Positions 15,351-24,158 of a stretch of DNA of 53,658 bases are shown one piece after another. Made by a program: the position numbers and the translations under genes. The notes beneath the pieces are model-generated. The model saw only the letters and a program-made list of their open reading frames with translations. It was not told where the DNA came from and searched no databases. Each line of letters opens with the position of its first letter. Positions within the stretch are counted from its first letter, which is position 1. This stretch comes from Muribaculaceae bacterium (GTDB lineage: Bacteria; Bacteroidota; Bacteroidia; Bacteroidales; Muribaculaceae), in the NCBI GenBank assembly GCA_017547845.1, contig JAFYNZ010000046.1, positions 1 to 53,658 on the forward strand. Direction: 5' to 3'.

Positions 15351-15689
15351 TTAATACTTTATGTTGTGGTTTCGGTAATCATCGATGAATGCCTCCCAGC
15401 CTTTGTCGATGTCCTTGTCAAGAGGCTCAATGCCCGTCTCGATCGTGACAATCTCTTTGACTACTGGCTTCATGATATCTCGGTTCGTAGTGGTGATGTA
15501 GCCAGTGGGGCAGACACCAGTACGTTCTGCTACAAGGTTGATATAGTTAGCCATGTAGTCGGCTTTGCCACGAATGTATCGAGTGAGCAACAATATAAGG
15601 TTGTCACACCCCTTAAGTCGCTGTAGCTTATGTAGCTTGATGAACACATCTTTGTATTCATCAGCTTTGGTCTTAATCTTCTTTGCCAT
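15351..15689 (-). CDS. Hypothetical protein of the lysis region, 112 aa
   Basis: This is a basic, mostly helical soluble protein with no signal peptide and no motif I recognise. It sits 4 bp from the DUF5675-like gene and 4 bp from the HExxH gene, so it is part of the same cassette. Confidence 0.7.
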   Translation of the reverse strand: MAKKIKTKADEYKDVFIKLHKLQRLKGCDNLILLLTRYIRGKADYMANYINLVAERTGVCPTGYITTTNRDIMKPVVKEIVTIETGIEPLDKDIDKGWEAFIDDYRNHNIKY

Positions 15690-15693
15690 GTAA

Positions 15694-16143
15694 TTACTCT
15701 ATTGTAATCGTTATCTTCTCGTTTCTTGGAAGAAGCGTCATCAGTCTCTTAAGCGTAGCCATAGAGTTAATGACTTGCCCCTTCACTTTATTCTCTCCAA
15801 CGAGGATGCACCCAGCACTATCCTTTGCTGTGTTGCCAGCGTGAATGAGAATGCCCTCGAAGTGTGGCACATTAAGCAGTCGTGGTAGGTAGCCTTGGCA
15901 CCAAGCGTAGCTTGCACGCTGGCTGTACTTTGGTGACTGCACATTCATTGTAACCTCGTATGTGCCATAAGGTATAGCCGTTTCGCCATAGACCTTGTCC
16001 TCGCCTATGTCGTTAAGGTCGCCATCTTTGTTTAGGTCTCTTACCTTATCCTCGCACGTGTCGCAGAAATACGTTCCATCGACAAAGAGTTTGCCGATGG
16101 TGTACGTATCTCTCAACGCTATTCTCTTAAGCGTTAGTTTCAT
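15694..16143 (-). CDS. DUF5675-like protein, cell-wall enzyme candidate
   Basis: The 149 residues carry the DUF5675 pattern: an N-terminal TxGxLFVDGTYFCDTCED strand pair, IPYGTYEV, and the motif LIHAGNTAKDSAGCILVG near residues 98-116, with His and Cys arranged as in L,D-transpeptidase-like (YkuD) folds. No signal peptide is seen. In phages of this group it stands where the endolysin would be, so peptidoglycan processing is my inference. No classical amidase or lysozyme occurs in the window. Confidence 0.75.
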   Translation of the reverse strand: MKLTLKRIALRDTYTIGKLFVDGTYFCDTCEDKVRDLNKDGDLNDIGEDKVYGETAIPYGTYEVTMNVQSPKYSQRASYAWCQGYLPRLLNVPHFEGILIHAGNTAKDSAGCILVGENKVKGQVINSMATLKRLMTLLPRNEKITITIE

Positions 16144-16154
16144 AATCTGCTGTT

Positions 16155-16763
16155 TTAGTGTTCGTCAATCTCGGGTAGAATATAACGAATGATGTTCGAT
16201 GCGTCTGCTGTACACTCCTTGAGATACACAATCTCAAGCTCGTGCGATGCCTCGAAGTCGAGGACTATGCTACCCAGCCATACCTCGCCATCCATCATAC
16301 GTCTTGCAACCATTTTGTCTGTACCAAAGTTGTGCATCATTGCCCGTGCTCTGCCATCCTTGACATCTCGTTCGGTGTTCCATATAAGGAAGTCTCTTGA
16401 CATAAGCTCCGATACGAAGTCACCAACGCTGCCGATGGGCATACGCTGAACTTGCTCCGCAACGCTTATCATGCCGTGCGACAGTAGCTCATATTGCACG
16501 CTGATATACTTTGCCCTATCGAGAGGGTGGGGCTGTATCACATAAGCCCTTAGAGCGTTTGTTGCTCGGAACAACTGACCGAGTTCTCGGTAGACTGCTT
16601 GCCCTGCAATCTTTATCCTCGCTCGTTCCTCCTTGTCATCCTCCTCACGCTTCTTGAGGAGATACTCCTGCTGCTTGTTGTACGACTGCTGACGGAAGTT
16701 GAGCACGGCACTCAGTGCCGATACTCCAACCGCCAGCAGTGCTGCTATGCCTTGCCAGTCCAT
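16155..16763 (-). CDS. Membrane-anchored hypothetical protein, 202 aa
   Basis: ATG 16763 overlaps the stop of the lipoprotein gene (TAATG), so the longer frame start (16781) is not used. One N-terminal membrane segment (residues 5-22) is followed by a charged coiled coil (about 28-55, KKREEDDKEERARIK) and a soluble domain. The layout recalls holin-associated or signal-anchor lysis proteins, but the family is not known to me. Confidence 0.7.
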   Translation of the reverse strand: MDWQGIAALLAVGVSALSAVLNFRQQSYNKQQEYLLKKREEDDKEERARIKIAGQAVYRELGQLFRATNALRAYVIQPHPLDRAKYISVQYELLSHGMISVAEQVQRMPIGSVGDFVSELMSRDFLIWNTERDVKDGRARAMMHNFGTDKMVARRMMDGEVWLGSIVLDFEASHELEIVYLKECTADASNIIRYILPEIDEH

Positions 16764-17209
16764 TATTCTTCCTCCTCCCAATCTTCCACGTTAGGCTCTC
16801 CGAATTGTATGCTCTGCAACACTTTGTTTCCATCCGCTGAGTACCAAGGACACCCATCATATAACATCAATTCAATGTGGTTGATAGGGTCTCGGAGGCT
16901 TATGCCTATCGGTATCAAAATATTGCCACTATATATAGGGTAGTGTTGCGTGCGCAACTCGCCATTCAATACGATGCTATCGATGTATGAAGCATCGGTA
17001 ACAAATGTCTTACATATACCCACCTCTTGATAGTGTAACACGACCGAGTCTGTCTCAAACACCACGCCCTCCGCTTGATTGTCTACTATAACATCCACTC
17101 TGTGAGAGACATCTGGTGTAGCCTGCTTTATGGGCATAGGCTCGTTTACAACGGCCTCAAGGTTGCAAGCCGTCAGCGTGCATAACAAAACTAATAGACC
17201 TATTCTCAT
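16763..17209 (-). CDS. Lipoprotein of the late operon, 148 aa
   Basis: It begins with MRIGLLVLLCTLTAC, an SPase II signal with a lipobox ending at Cys15. The mature part is beta-rich and ends in an acidic tail (EDWEEEE). Lying among small membrane proteins, it could be the outer-membrane half of a two-part spanin or an adsorption-blocking lipoprotein. The family is unrecognised. Confidence 0.75.
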   Translation of the reverse strand: MRIGLLVLLCTLTACNLEAVVNEPMPIKQATPDVSHRVDVIVDNQAEGVVFETDSVVLHYQEVGICKTFVTDASYIDSIVLNGELRTQHYPIYSGNILIPIGISLRDPINHIELMLYDGCPWYSADGNKVLQSIQFGEPNVEDWEEEE

Positions 17210-17211
17210 TA

Positions 17212-17406
17212 TTACTCCTCCTTTGTCATCGCCTTAATCGCTGTGTGTCTTATATACCACCCACAAGGTATGCAGATGGCGATAGCACCGATAAGGTTGT
17301 AAGGGTAAGGCAGTAGCGAGGCAGAGGCAAATGCCCCTACCATTGCTACTACTGCGCTACCGATTATCTTCCACGCTACTGCGCTCTTGTACCACTTTAC
17401 AAACAT
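17212..17406 (-). CDS. Small two-helix membrane protein, holin candidate
   Basis: The 64 residues comprise a charged N-terminus, two hydrophobic segments (about 11-32 and 36-52) with a short Pro/Tyr turn, and a charged tail. Size, topology and position in the lysis cassette fit a class II holin. Evidence is structural only. Confidence 0.6.
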   Translation of the reverse strand: MFVKWYKSAVAWKIIGSAVVAMVGAFASASLLPYPYNLIGAIAICIPCGWYIRHTAIKAMTKEE

Positions 17407-17409
17407 ACA

Positions 17410-17946
17410 CTATGCGTTAAATTCTTCTCTTGCTGCCATATATTCCTCCTCAGTAGCAGGGATTAATCCCATACTTTCCATTGTTGAGAGGAAGCTGTCT
17501 TCTGGCATTCCTTGTGCTATAAAAAAATCTTTAACTGATGTTAATACTAACCCAGAAGGTGCAGAAGGTGGTATCTTTGGAAATGCCTCTTGTATATGAG
17601 TGATGGGGGCGAGGTACTGATTACCACCATCAACACTTGTTAATTGCCCTATGCGCATATACGCAAGAGCAAAATCAGCCACTTCTTTTTCTGTAATTAT
17701 TTCACAGATTCCACTCATCACTATAAAGACTTCCAAATTCATTGCATTAAACGCATCTGTAGTCTTCCAATACCACCCATTAGGTCTTACAATGTGACCA
17801 CTCTCTCCGCCACCAGAGCCTCCACTAATACTCTCAATCTCCTTTCTAAAGTCCTGTGGGTTGATAGGCTCTGTTGTGCCTTTCTTGGCTCTGATGCCTT
17901 CTGCCAAGTCAATTAAATAATCTGTTAAGTTATCGTTCTTTGCCAT
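17410..17946 (-). CDS. Tail accessory / tail-tip protein, 178 aa
   Basis: The N-terminus NLTDYLIDLAEGIRAKKGTTEPINPQ... matches the short helical element found in phage tail-fibre associated proteins, followed by a Gly/Ser linker (about 42-50) and a C-terminal domain that may contact ligand. It lies downstream of the tail fibre genes. Probably virion-associated. Confidence 0.6.
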   Translation of the reverse strand: MAKNDNLTDYLIDLAEGIRAKKGTTEPINPQDFRKEIESISGGSGGGESGHIVRPNGWYWKTTDAFNAMNLEVFIVMSGICEIITEKEVADFALAYMRIGQLTSVDGGNQYLAPITHIQEAFPKIPPSAPSGLVLTSVKDFFIAQGMPEDSFLSTMESMGLIPATEEEYMAAREEFNA

Positions 17947-17957
17947 AGTCGTAATTT

Positions 17958-18122
17958 TTAGTCAAGGTTGTAAAATTGTTCTTTGGTGATGCGGACAATC
18001 CTACTTGACCATCCCTGCATTTCACATATCTGTGATACACTAATTTTCTGCCCACCTGACATAATCTCAAACGATGGGATGGTCGCAATTTTAGTTACAT
18101 AGTCCCTAATTTCTGCCGTCAT
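17958..18122 (-). CDS. Small protein, 54 aa, overlapping a truncated gene start
   Basis: ATG 18122 to TAA 17958 gives 54 residues without a known motif. Its first bases lie inside the 47-bp repeat (18111-18157) and it runs +1 to the 16-codon remnant that starts at 18156. It may be a real small tail gene, or the out-of-frame 3' end of a gene whose 5' end was replaced by recombination. Confidence 0.4.
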   Translation of the reverse strand: MTAEIRDYVTKIATIPSFEIMSGGQKISVSQICEMQGWSSRIVRITKEQFYNLD

Positions 18123-18156
18123 CCAAAGACACGACATTCAATGTTGTTATGCTCAT
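18106..18156 (-). pseudogene. 16-codon remnant with the N-terminus of the gene at 18366-18959
   Basis: ATG 18156 overlaps the TGA of the upstream gene. The reading gives the same first 15 residues as the 197-residue tail protein (MSITTLNVVSLDDGR) and then stops. It is either a leader peptide or the broken end of a second copy. Confidence 0.55.
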
Positions 18157-18157
18157 A
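18111..18157. repeat. 47-bp direct repeat, copy B
   Basis: 46 of 47 bases equal 18914-18960; the only change is at 18151. It covers the start region of the truncated copy. Confidence 0.9.
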
Positions 18158-18362
18158 ATTTTATCCAATCAAATGTTACACCACACGCTACAAGTGCCAA
18201 CATGATAGTTACTACGATGATGACACCTATAGCCGTTCTCTTTGTCATTCGCTTCTCTTTAGGCGAGCAATCTCCCTTGTCACCCTTGATGGCAAACCAC
18301 GTTGCCACACCACAAGGCACAAGCCACGCCACGAGAAGCACTATAATTCCGCTTGTTTCCAT
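18153..18362 (-). CDS. Small membrane protein, 69 aa
   Basis: Two hydrophobic segments (about residues 5-24 and 44-64) flank a Lys/Asp-rich cytosolic loop with Cys. It could be a second holin or antiholin, since it lies near the other late membrane proteins. Its stop codon overlaps the ATG of the remnant gene. Confidence 0.6.
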   Translation of the reverse strand: METSGIIVLLVAWLVPCGVATWFAIKGDKGDCSPKEKRMTKRTAIGVIIVVTIMLALVACGVTFDWIKL

Positions 18363-18365
18363 GGG

Positions 18366-18959
18366 TTACTCCGTATTTACAACCTCAAGACCATCTGCAC
18401 TAATCTTCACTACGCAGTTTGGGTGCATAACATCATCATAAGACAAATCCGCATAGTTGCTAAATGTCGTTGCGTAGAAACTACCCGAAGTAGCATACCA
18501 ATCAATCTGCGTTCTAAAATCCGTTACATTCTCGATTATGAGGAGTCTCTCGGTATATACATCATTCTCACCATATACCACCTCCTTCAATCGAAAAGCA
18601 AGCAACGGCACTCGCTTCTGCAAGCTATCAAAGACATTAGGCTTACCCAACTTCTTTTTCTTCTCTTCGATAGCCAACTTTGCCAACTGCGTGTACATGG
18701 TCTGCATGCTATACTGTGGGTAGTTCGTATTATATTTCTTATCCCCTAAAGCAAAGGCATCGGAAAAGAACTCAAGCACCTCGGGCGAGTCTACCTTTAA
18801 TGTAGTATCCTCCTCATCTACCGAGCAATCTACATCCAATATCTTGAGGTAGACACCATACTCCTCACCGCCTCCACTTGGAGGGTTAGGCGTTGCGCCA
18901 CCTTTCTTCAATATTCTGCCGTCATCCAAAGACACGACATTCAATGTTGTTATACTCAT
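18366..18959 (-). CDS. Tail accessory protein, 197 aa
   Basis: A short N-terminal strand (MSITTLNVVSLDDGRILKK) is followed by a Gly/Pro linker (about 20-33), then an acidic alpha/beta domain. The N-terminal segment is duplicated at 18106-18156. The position just after the tail fibre and a 106-residue protein suggests a virion-associated or fibre-tip protein. The family is not recognised. Confidence 0.65.
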   Translation of the reverse strand: MSITTLNVVSLDDGRILKKGGATPNPPSGGGEEYGVYLKILDVDCSVDEEDTTLKVDSPEVLEFFSDAFALGDKKYNTNYPQYSMQTMYTQLAKLAIEEKKKKLGKPNVFDSLQKRVPLLAFRLKEVVYGENDVYTERLLIIENVTDFRTQIDWYATSGSFYATTFSNYADLSYDDVMHPNCVVKISADGLEVVNTE

Positions 18960-18960
18960 A
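18914..18960. repeat. 47-bp direct repeat, copy A
   Basis: It covers the first 16 codons of the 197-residue tail protein and matches 18111-18157 at 46 of 47 positions. The 803-bp spacing could allow recombination that removes or swaps the gene between. Confidence 0.9.
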
Positions 18961-19281
18961 CTATACAGGCGTGTTAAGGGTTGTTACTACACCTCCCTCG
19001 GTAATCTCGCCAGCACTTGTCACTACCGCAAGCGTAGGTAGTGTTGTGCTTGTAATCTTTAGCCACATAGGAGGAAGAGGCACGATGATTGTCTTGTCGA
19101 CTACTCTGTCATGATAGTTGCTATTGAGCATCTCCACCTTGTCGTAGTTAGCACCCTCGACACTTGTCTGGTGTAACTCGATAACACCCTTGTTATCTGT
19201 TTCGATGTGAAGGTTGAAGTCACTCTCAACCTTGAACTCAGAAACATAGCCATTCTCCGTCTTAATAAATGATAACTCCAT
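18961..19281 (-). CDS. Tail accessory protein, 106 aa
   Basis: This is a small beta-rich protein with many Val and Thr residues and no cysteines. It lies between the fibre gene and the 197-residue protein (1 bp gap), so it is likely translated with the tail genes. It may form a beta-sandwich on the tail tip. Confidence 0.65.
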   Translation of the reverse strand: MELSFIKTENGYVSEFKVESDFNLHIETDNKGVIELHQTSVEGANYDKVEMLNSNYHDRVVDKTIIVPLPPMWLKITSTTLPTLAVVTSAGEITEGGVVTTLNTPV

Positions 19282-19317
19282 AATCGTTCTTTTTTAATCG
19301 TTTACCTTTGTTCTCTG

Positions 19318-22300
19318 TTACCAATCTCGAGGCATCTTGTACTGTAGCCATGCACCGTAATATGTAGTACCACCAACATATATCTTCTTTAGCCACATTA
19401 GCTCCATAGCATAGCCAGGTGCTGAAAGATTGAAATTACCCGTAGTAGCAACACTGAACTTGCCGTCAGCATAGTATAATATAGCAGACCTCTTTGAGCC
19501 AGCTTCTGTATTGCAGTTCTGCGTATATAGGAGCATTGAACCGCTATCCTTAAGGGATTGAACTCTTATGATGTAGCCATCATCGCACTCATCGAGCTGC
19601 GGTAAGTAGATAGACACATTGCCCGTTCCAGTAGCTATGACACTATTAATGCCTCGTTCTAAATAGGTTGTAGTAGTGCTCGTAATAATCTTATTACGCA
19701 ACGCCATGCCACTTACGCAACCACCCTTAAGGAACAATGCGATATTGTTTGCTGCGTTTCTTGCATCAAAGATCGCAGCCATGTTGTAACCATCGATGAA
19801 CTCATTAGTAGCTCCGTTCTCAAATCTCGCCGATGCTTTCTGATATGGCGTAGACATGGGCAATACATTACATCCGACACCTACGAATACATTGTCTGTG
19901 TCGTCTCTGAGAATCATATATGCTCCATCCATGAAGCCCTTGTTAACTAAAGCACCGCCCGACAACTCAAAGCCTCCTATCTCTCCAGTCTCTACCTTGA
20001 CATTATTGAATACTCCCGACTGAACATCTATATCCTTGAATGTACCAGTGTTGCATGTTACGTTGCCATCCTTTGCCTCGAACAACACGTTGCCGTCGGC
20101 ATCCTTCATTTCGATAGCTTCGACACCGAGGTTCTTGACCAGGGCATACTGAGCAAGCAATATCTTCGTTGCTACAAGGTCGAGCTTATCGCCCAACTGC
20201 CAGAAGCTGTCACTATACTTACCTCCAGGTTCTGATAATGGATTTCTCGTGTGTGATGTCTTGCAATAGTAATAGTAACCGTTGTGCATTACGACATCAA
20301 CAAAGGGTTCTCCCTCAGCTCCCGAATAGAACTGATACTCCTCTGTAGCTGTGCTCCACTCTTGAGGACCTCGCAATGATGGTCCTCGTGAGCCAGTAGC
20401 TCCGTCTACGCCATCGTAAGGGGTAATTCTTATAGGGGTGCTCCATGATGTCAACAGAGCATTAGTCTCTCCGCTTATCTTCGCTGTAGTCATCCATAGG
20501 TATTGCCCAGTGCTCACAGTTGGCTGCTCTGTGTACCAATTTTCTGGTTCTCGTACAGAGGTAGGGGTTCCAGGGATACGAGTGCTATTGGTAATAGCAT
20601 AGCGGTTCTCGATGTAGTCGCCGTCTGCTCCATCTGCTCCTGGATTGCCTTGCGGACCTTGAATACCTTGGTCGCCCTTATCGCCTTTCGCTCCGTCAGC
20701 TCCAGTGTCACCTTTAGGACCTTGCGGACCTTCTGCACCAGTATCGCCCTTCTCGCCCTTGAGAGCAAATATCACATCAATGCTCGCATTAGCCATTCCT
20801 GGCTCTACGGTTGCTGTGAAACGCATAGCTGATGGTATACCATCAATATCTGCTAACGTGAGCTGTAGCGTCTTGCCTATGCCCTTGTGTGCGTTGTTCC
20901 AAGCGTTATCAAGCTCCACACGCTGATTGCCCTCTGCATCCTCGGAGTATCGTGACCATGATATGTTGCTGTCGCTAATCTTAGCAGATATATCCTGGTT
21001 ATACGCCTTGATGTTCAGCGTGAGCTCTGCCCTGAACGCTATGAAGTTGCAGACAATAGAAGATTCTGCAAACTCTGCCACGATGTCGGGGTTGCCCTCT
21101 ACCATTGCCCAGTCGGTATTTTCCCAGCATGGCTCTGTTGTTGTGCCCGTCTTTGCACAGCGATAACGGCAGCCATAGTGCCATACATCGCTGGTCTCGT
21201 ATATCTTGCTTCCCTCGTTGTAAGCGTTGCAATAGTAGCTCTCGGATGCTGCCCATGCTCCACGATCCACGATTGTCGCTTGTGGGTTGCCTTGATAATC
21301 CATGCGGATAATGTCTTGCACGACTAAGCCTCGAGCATATAGGTAGTCTTGCCCCTCCCTTGTAGGTAGGTTCATAGCCTCCAGGAACTCGGGAAGTGTG
21401 CCGAGTGTAGCTCCATAGTTTGCTGCCGTTAGCTTAGGTGCTGTAACGCCCGTAAGTCGCATTATTCTGCCCTCGGTGCTCGATAGGTATATACAGCTTT
21501 GGCGTGATGTGTCAGACTGGTTGCCCCAGCGTGTAATGTTCATCAGCTCAACTGGAGGGAAGTTCACGCCTGATGGGGTGTCTGTGTCGGGGTACATAAC
21601 TACCTCGATATAGTTCTCTGCGGTGTTCACGCTCTCGACACGAAGCCAGCTTGTCTGATATGTTCCGCTACCCTCAGCGAGTGTGTTCACCACGCCTTTG
21701 AGAACGTTGTTCACAACTTGTGCTGTGAAGTAGCCCTCCCACTTACGCTTAAGATGTAGTCTGTAGCGATTGTTACCCAAGTCCTCGACATGCTCCACGG
21801 TGTCACCCTCGGTTAGTACCATGTCACCCTCCACAGCCGATAGACGGTTGATGATGAGCTCCAGGCACTCAAGGAAGCTACGCACTCGCACGCTCTCGAA
21901 CTCAGCGTTACCCTGCCCATCGATGCCAGCACCAATACCACCATATAGCGACTGCAAGAAGTCACCGAACATAGCACCCTCCTTGAATGTCATAACACCC
22001 TGGAACGTGTCGGGAATGTCCTTGCGTGCGAACTGCTTGTTTGCTCGCTTTGCAGAATATACGTTGTGGTCTGATGGCGTAGTGTTGTCGTAGCTCTTGA
22101 TAGCATACAGAGGTGCTCCGTAAGCGTTCGTGAACTCCTTGGTCTGATATGTGAGCGTCTCGACCTTCTCGTTTAGCTCCTCACGCTTCGAGTAGGTCGA
22201 TGACTTGCCAACTGTGTATCTGCATTCAAACTTGTTCGCAAGGTTCTTCTCAAAGGCTCTCACCCTCGATATTCTCGAACCAATAGTTAATAGGTCATCT

Positions 22301-23682
22301 CTGCGTAGTGTCACACACTGGCCGACATCGAGGTCTATGACATCTGCTGGGTTGTACTCGAGAACGCCATTGCTTTCAGTATATCCAGCACAGCGTATGG
22401 GGTTAGTGTCGCAATCGTGCACAGTGTTGTCCTTGGAGGTCTCTGCGACCTTCTCGATAGCCCTTGCAAGCAATTCGGCTTCTGCGATGCTTTCCAGCTT
22501 GTCTGCGACAAACTTAGTATCGTAGCCATACAGAACATAGGTGTCGCCCACAGCGGGCTTGAAATCATCTGAGGGCAACGCTATGCCGTAGTCCTCGTTA
22601 CGCACAATCTCGTAGACCTGGGCTTTAGCGTCTACCTCCTTCCAGCCGTCGGGGTTGAAGGTCACGGCGAAGTCCATGCCAGCGAGCTTGCCCGACTGAA
22701 ACGTGATGCGTAGCTCCTCGCCTGGGATAACATAATCCTTGCTGAACGTGATGCCAGCATCCGTGAAGCGGTACGCATTCCACTTCTCCTTTGTTTCTGT
22801 GCCATCTTTATTCTCGATGGTGTCTGTGTATTCCTTGGTGCTCACGCTGCTAATAGAACCCACCCTATGGGGGTAGATGTCATCGAATATAGCTATGCCC
22901 TCCACGATATCCTCGTCAGCCATGTTCTCCCAGGCATCAACGTAGGGTGTGCCCTCGGGGAGCTTGAGGCGTGTCTCGACAATGCCCTCAATAACAGCAT
23001 CGCTGTTCTCATCCTTGCGGTAGTTCTTTCTGAGGTTGCGTGTTGAGCCGAACGCATAGAGGCGTGTTACATAGGTACTATCTTGACCTTTGCTCGGATC
23101 CATGGTCGTCACCTCCTCGTTGAGTGTTAGAGATACGGCATCGCCATACTCGCACTTGCTCAAGTGGATGACATTATCTGTTATCCACCACTCTGTTTCC
23201 CATGCCTCTGCTATCTTTGTAAGAGCATCCAAGATTGATGTGCCGTCAAAGTCGAGAAGCTTCATCTCGGTAAGGCTCGCATCCACCTCAAAGGTGTAGC
23301 TTCCGAAGCCAGCGTTGCGGATGTTGCTCACCAGGATATCGAGGAAATACTCTGGTCGCTGTGTCATCTTCCATGACTTCTCGAAGCCCTGCTGTCGGTC
23401 ATAGAACATGATGCGTGTCTTGAACAGCTCCCACTGGGGGTGGAACTTCTGCTCATACTTATATGAGCCATCGCTTTCTAATGATGGTTTGGTGACTTCT
23501 GCGATGATAAAAGTGCCAAACTCGGTCTGGATATAGTCTCCCTTAGCGAAATTGATTAGAACGTCGCTAACAAACGATAAAGACACATACTCCTCTGCCA
23601 TAAGCTCCTTATGGTAGACACACTGGTCGGTAATCTCTACCGAATAGCGTAGCGTGCCGTCTTTTCTCTTAATGTCTATCAT
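19318..23682 (-). CDS. Tail-tip / tail fibre protein with collagen-like region
   Basis: This 1,454-residue protein has an N-terminal tail-hub domain (about 1-400, Tal/gp27-like: MIDIKRKDGTLRYSVEI). A central region ends in a Gly-x-Y collagen-like stretch (about 975-1022: KGDTGAEGPQGPKGD type). A C-terminal part (about 1220-1454) resembles fibre tips. It anchors below the baseplate and likely binds the capsule or receptor. Its 5' end overlaps the distal tail gene by 4 bp. Confidence 0.85.
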   Translation of the reverse strand: MIDIKRKDGTLRYSVEITDQCVYHKELMAEEYVSLSFVSDVLINFAKGDYIQTEFGTFIIAEVTKPSLESDGSYKYEQKFHPQWELFKTRIMFYDRQQGFEKSWKMTQRPEYFLDILVSNIRNAGFGSYTFEVDASLTEMKLLDFDGTSILDALTKIAEAWETEWWITDNVIHLSKCEYGDAVSLTLNEEVTTMDPSKGQDSTYVTRLYAFGSTRNLRKNYRKDENSDAVIEGIVETRLKLPEGTPYVDAWENMADEDIVEGIAIFDDIYPHRVGSISSVSTKEYTDTIENKDGTETKEKWNAYRFTDAGITFSKDYVIPGEELRITFQSGKLAGMDFAVTFNPDGWKEVDAKAQVYEIVRNEDYGIALPSDDFKPAVGDTYVLYGYDTKFVADKLESIAEAELLARAIEKVAETSKDNTVHDCDTNPIRCAGYTESNGVLEYNPADVIDLDVGQCVTLRRDDLLTIGSRISRVRAFEKNLANKFECRYTVGKSSTYSKREELNEKVETLTYQTKEFTNAYGAPLYAIKSYDNTTPSDHNVYSAKRANKQFARKDIPDTFQGVMTFKEGAMFGDFLQSLYGGIGAGIDGQGNAEFESVRVRSFLECLELIINRLSAVEGDMVLTEGDTVEHVEDLGNNRYRLHLKRKWEGYFTAQVVNNVLKGVVNTLAEGSGTYQTSWLRVESVNTAENYIEVVMYPDTDTPSGVNFPPVELMNITRWGNQSDTSRQSCIYLSSTEGRIMRLTGVTAPKLTAANYGATLGTLPEFLEAMNLPTREGQDYLYARGLVVQDIIRMDYQGNPQATIVDRGAWAASESYYCNAYNEGSKIYETSDVWHYGCRYRCAKTGTTTEPCWENTDWAMVEGNPDIVAEFAESSIVCNFIAFRAELTLNIKAYNQDISAKISDSNISWSRYSEDAEGNQRVELDNAWNNAHKGIGKTLQLTLADIDGIPSAMRFTATVEPGMANASIDVIFALKGEKGDTGAEGPQGPKGDTGADGAKGDKGDQGIQGPQGNPGADGADGDYIENRYAITNSTRIPGTPTSVREPENWYTEQPTVSTGQYLWMTTAKISGETNALLTSWSTPIRITPYDGVDGATGSRGPSLRGPQEWSTATEEYQFYSGAEGEPFVDVVMHNGYYYYCKTSHTRNPLSEPGGKYSDSFWQLGDKLDLVATKILLAQYALVKNLGVEAIEMKDADGNVLFEAKDGNVTCNTGTFKDIDVQSGVFNNVKVETGEIGGFELSGGALVNKGFMDGAYMILRDDTDNVFVGVGCNVLPMSTPYQKASARFENGATNEFIDGYNMAAIFDARNAANNIALFLKGGCVSGMALRNKIITSTTTTYLERGINSVIATGTGNVSIYLPQLDECDDGYIIRVQSLKDSGSMLLYTQNCNTEAGSKRSAILYYADGKFSVATTGNFNLSAPGYAMELMWLKKIYVGGTTYYGAWLQYKMPRDW

Positions 23683-24155
23683 AACGCCTTGATGTCTGTT
23701 GAATGTTCGACAACTCTATTCTCTGGGTTCGGCTCGTTGAACTTGATGACGAACTTAGCGAGTCTGCCGTTATACTCTGCATACTGGTTGCATGATACAT
23801 AGTTCAGATGGTATGTCTCCTTGAACCAGGTAGTGTCCTCCCATATATGCGTTGTAAGGTCTATGCTGCCCTTCTTGAGCTCGTTCACGAACTCTCGATA
23901 CTGCATTAAGAACCTGGCAAGTGAGGTTGCACGAAGACTGAATGTGAGCTGTACATCTCGCTCATCAGTTCTTGGGGTGTTCGCACCACCCGACAATACC
24001 TGCTTGCCATGAGACAGAGCACTCTTATTCGTGATGTACTTCTTCTTCGGTGCTGGGGTCATGAGGGCTGTCACCGATGTCTCGGTGAACTTCACGCCCC
24101 AGCGTTGCTCTGTGGTCTGCGTAGTCGAATTGATATATACTTTTACGTTCTTCAT
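23679..24155 (-). CDS. Distal tail protein-like (Dit), 158 aa
   Basis: This lies between the tape measure and the hub/fibre gene, the conserved place of Dit. The protein is beta-rich with Trp- and Tyr-containing strands and is short, as in Bacteroidales siphophages. It should form a ring joining the tail tube and tip. The assignment is mainly by position and size. Confidence 0.7.
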   Translation of the reverse strand: MKNVKVYINSTTQTTEQRWGVKFTETSVTALMTPAPKKKYITNKSALSHGKQVLSGGANTPRTDERDVQLTFSLRATSLARFLMQYREFVNELKKGSIDLTTHIWEDTTWFKETYHLNYVSCNQYAEYNGRLAKFVIKFNEPNPENRVVEHSTDIKAL

Positions 24156-24158
24156 AGG

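Noticed and set aside
19318-23682. Diversity-generating retroelement target in the fibre gene
   Set aside because: No reverse transcriptase gene and no template repeat found in the window.
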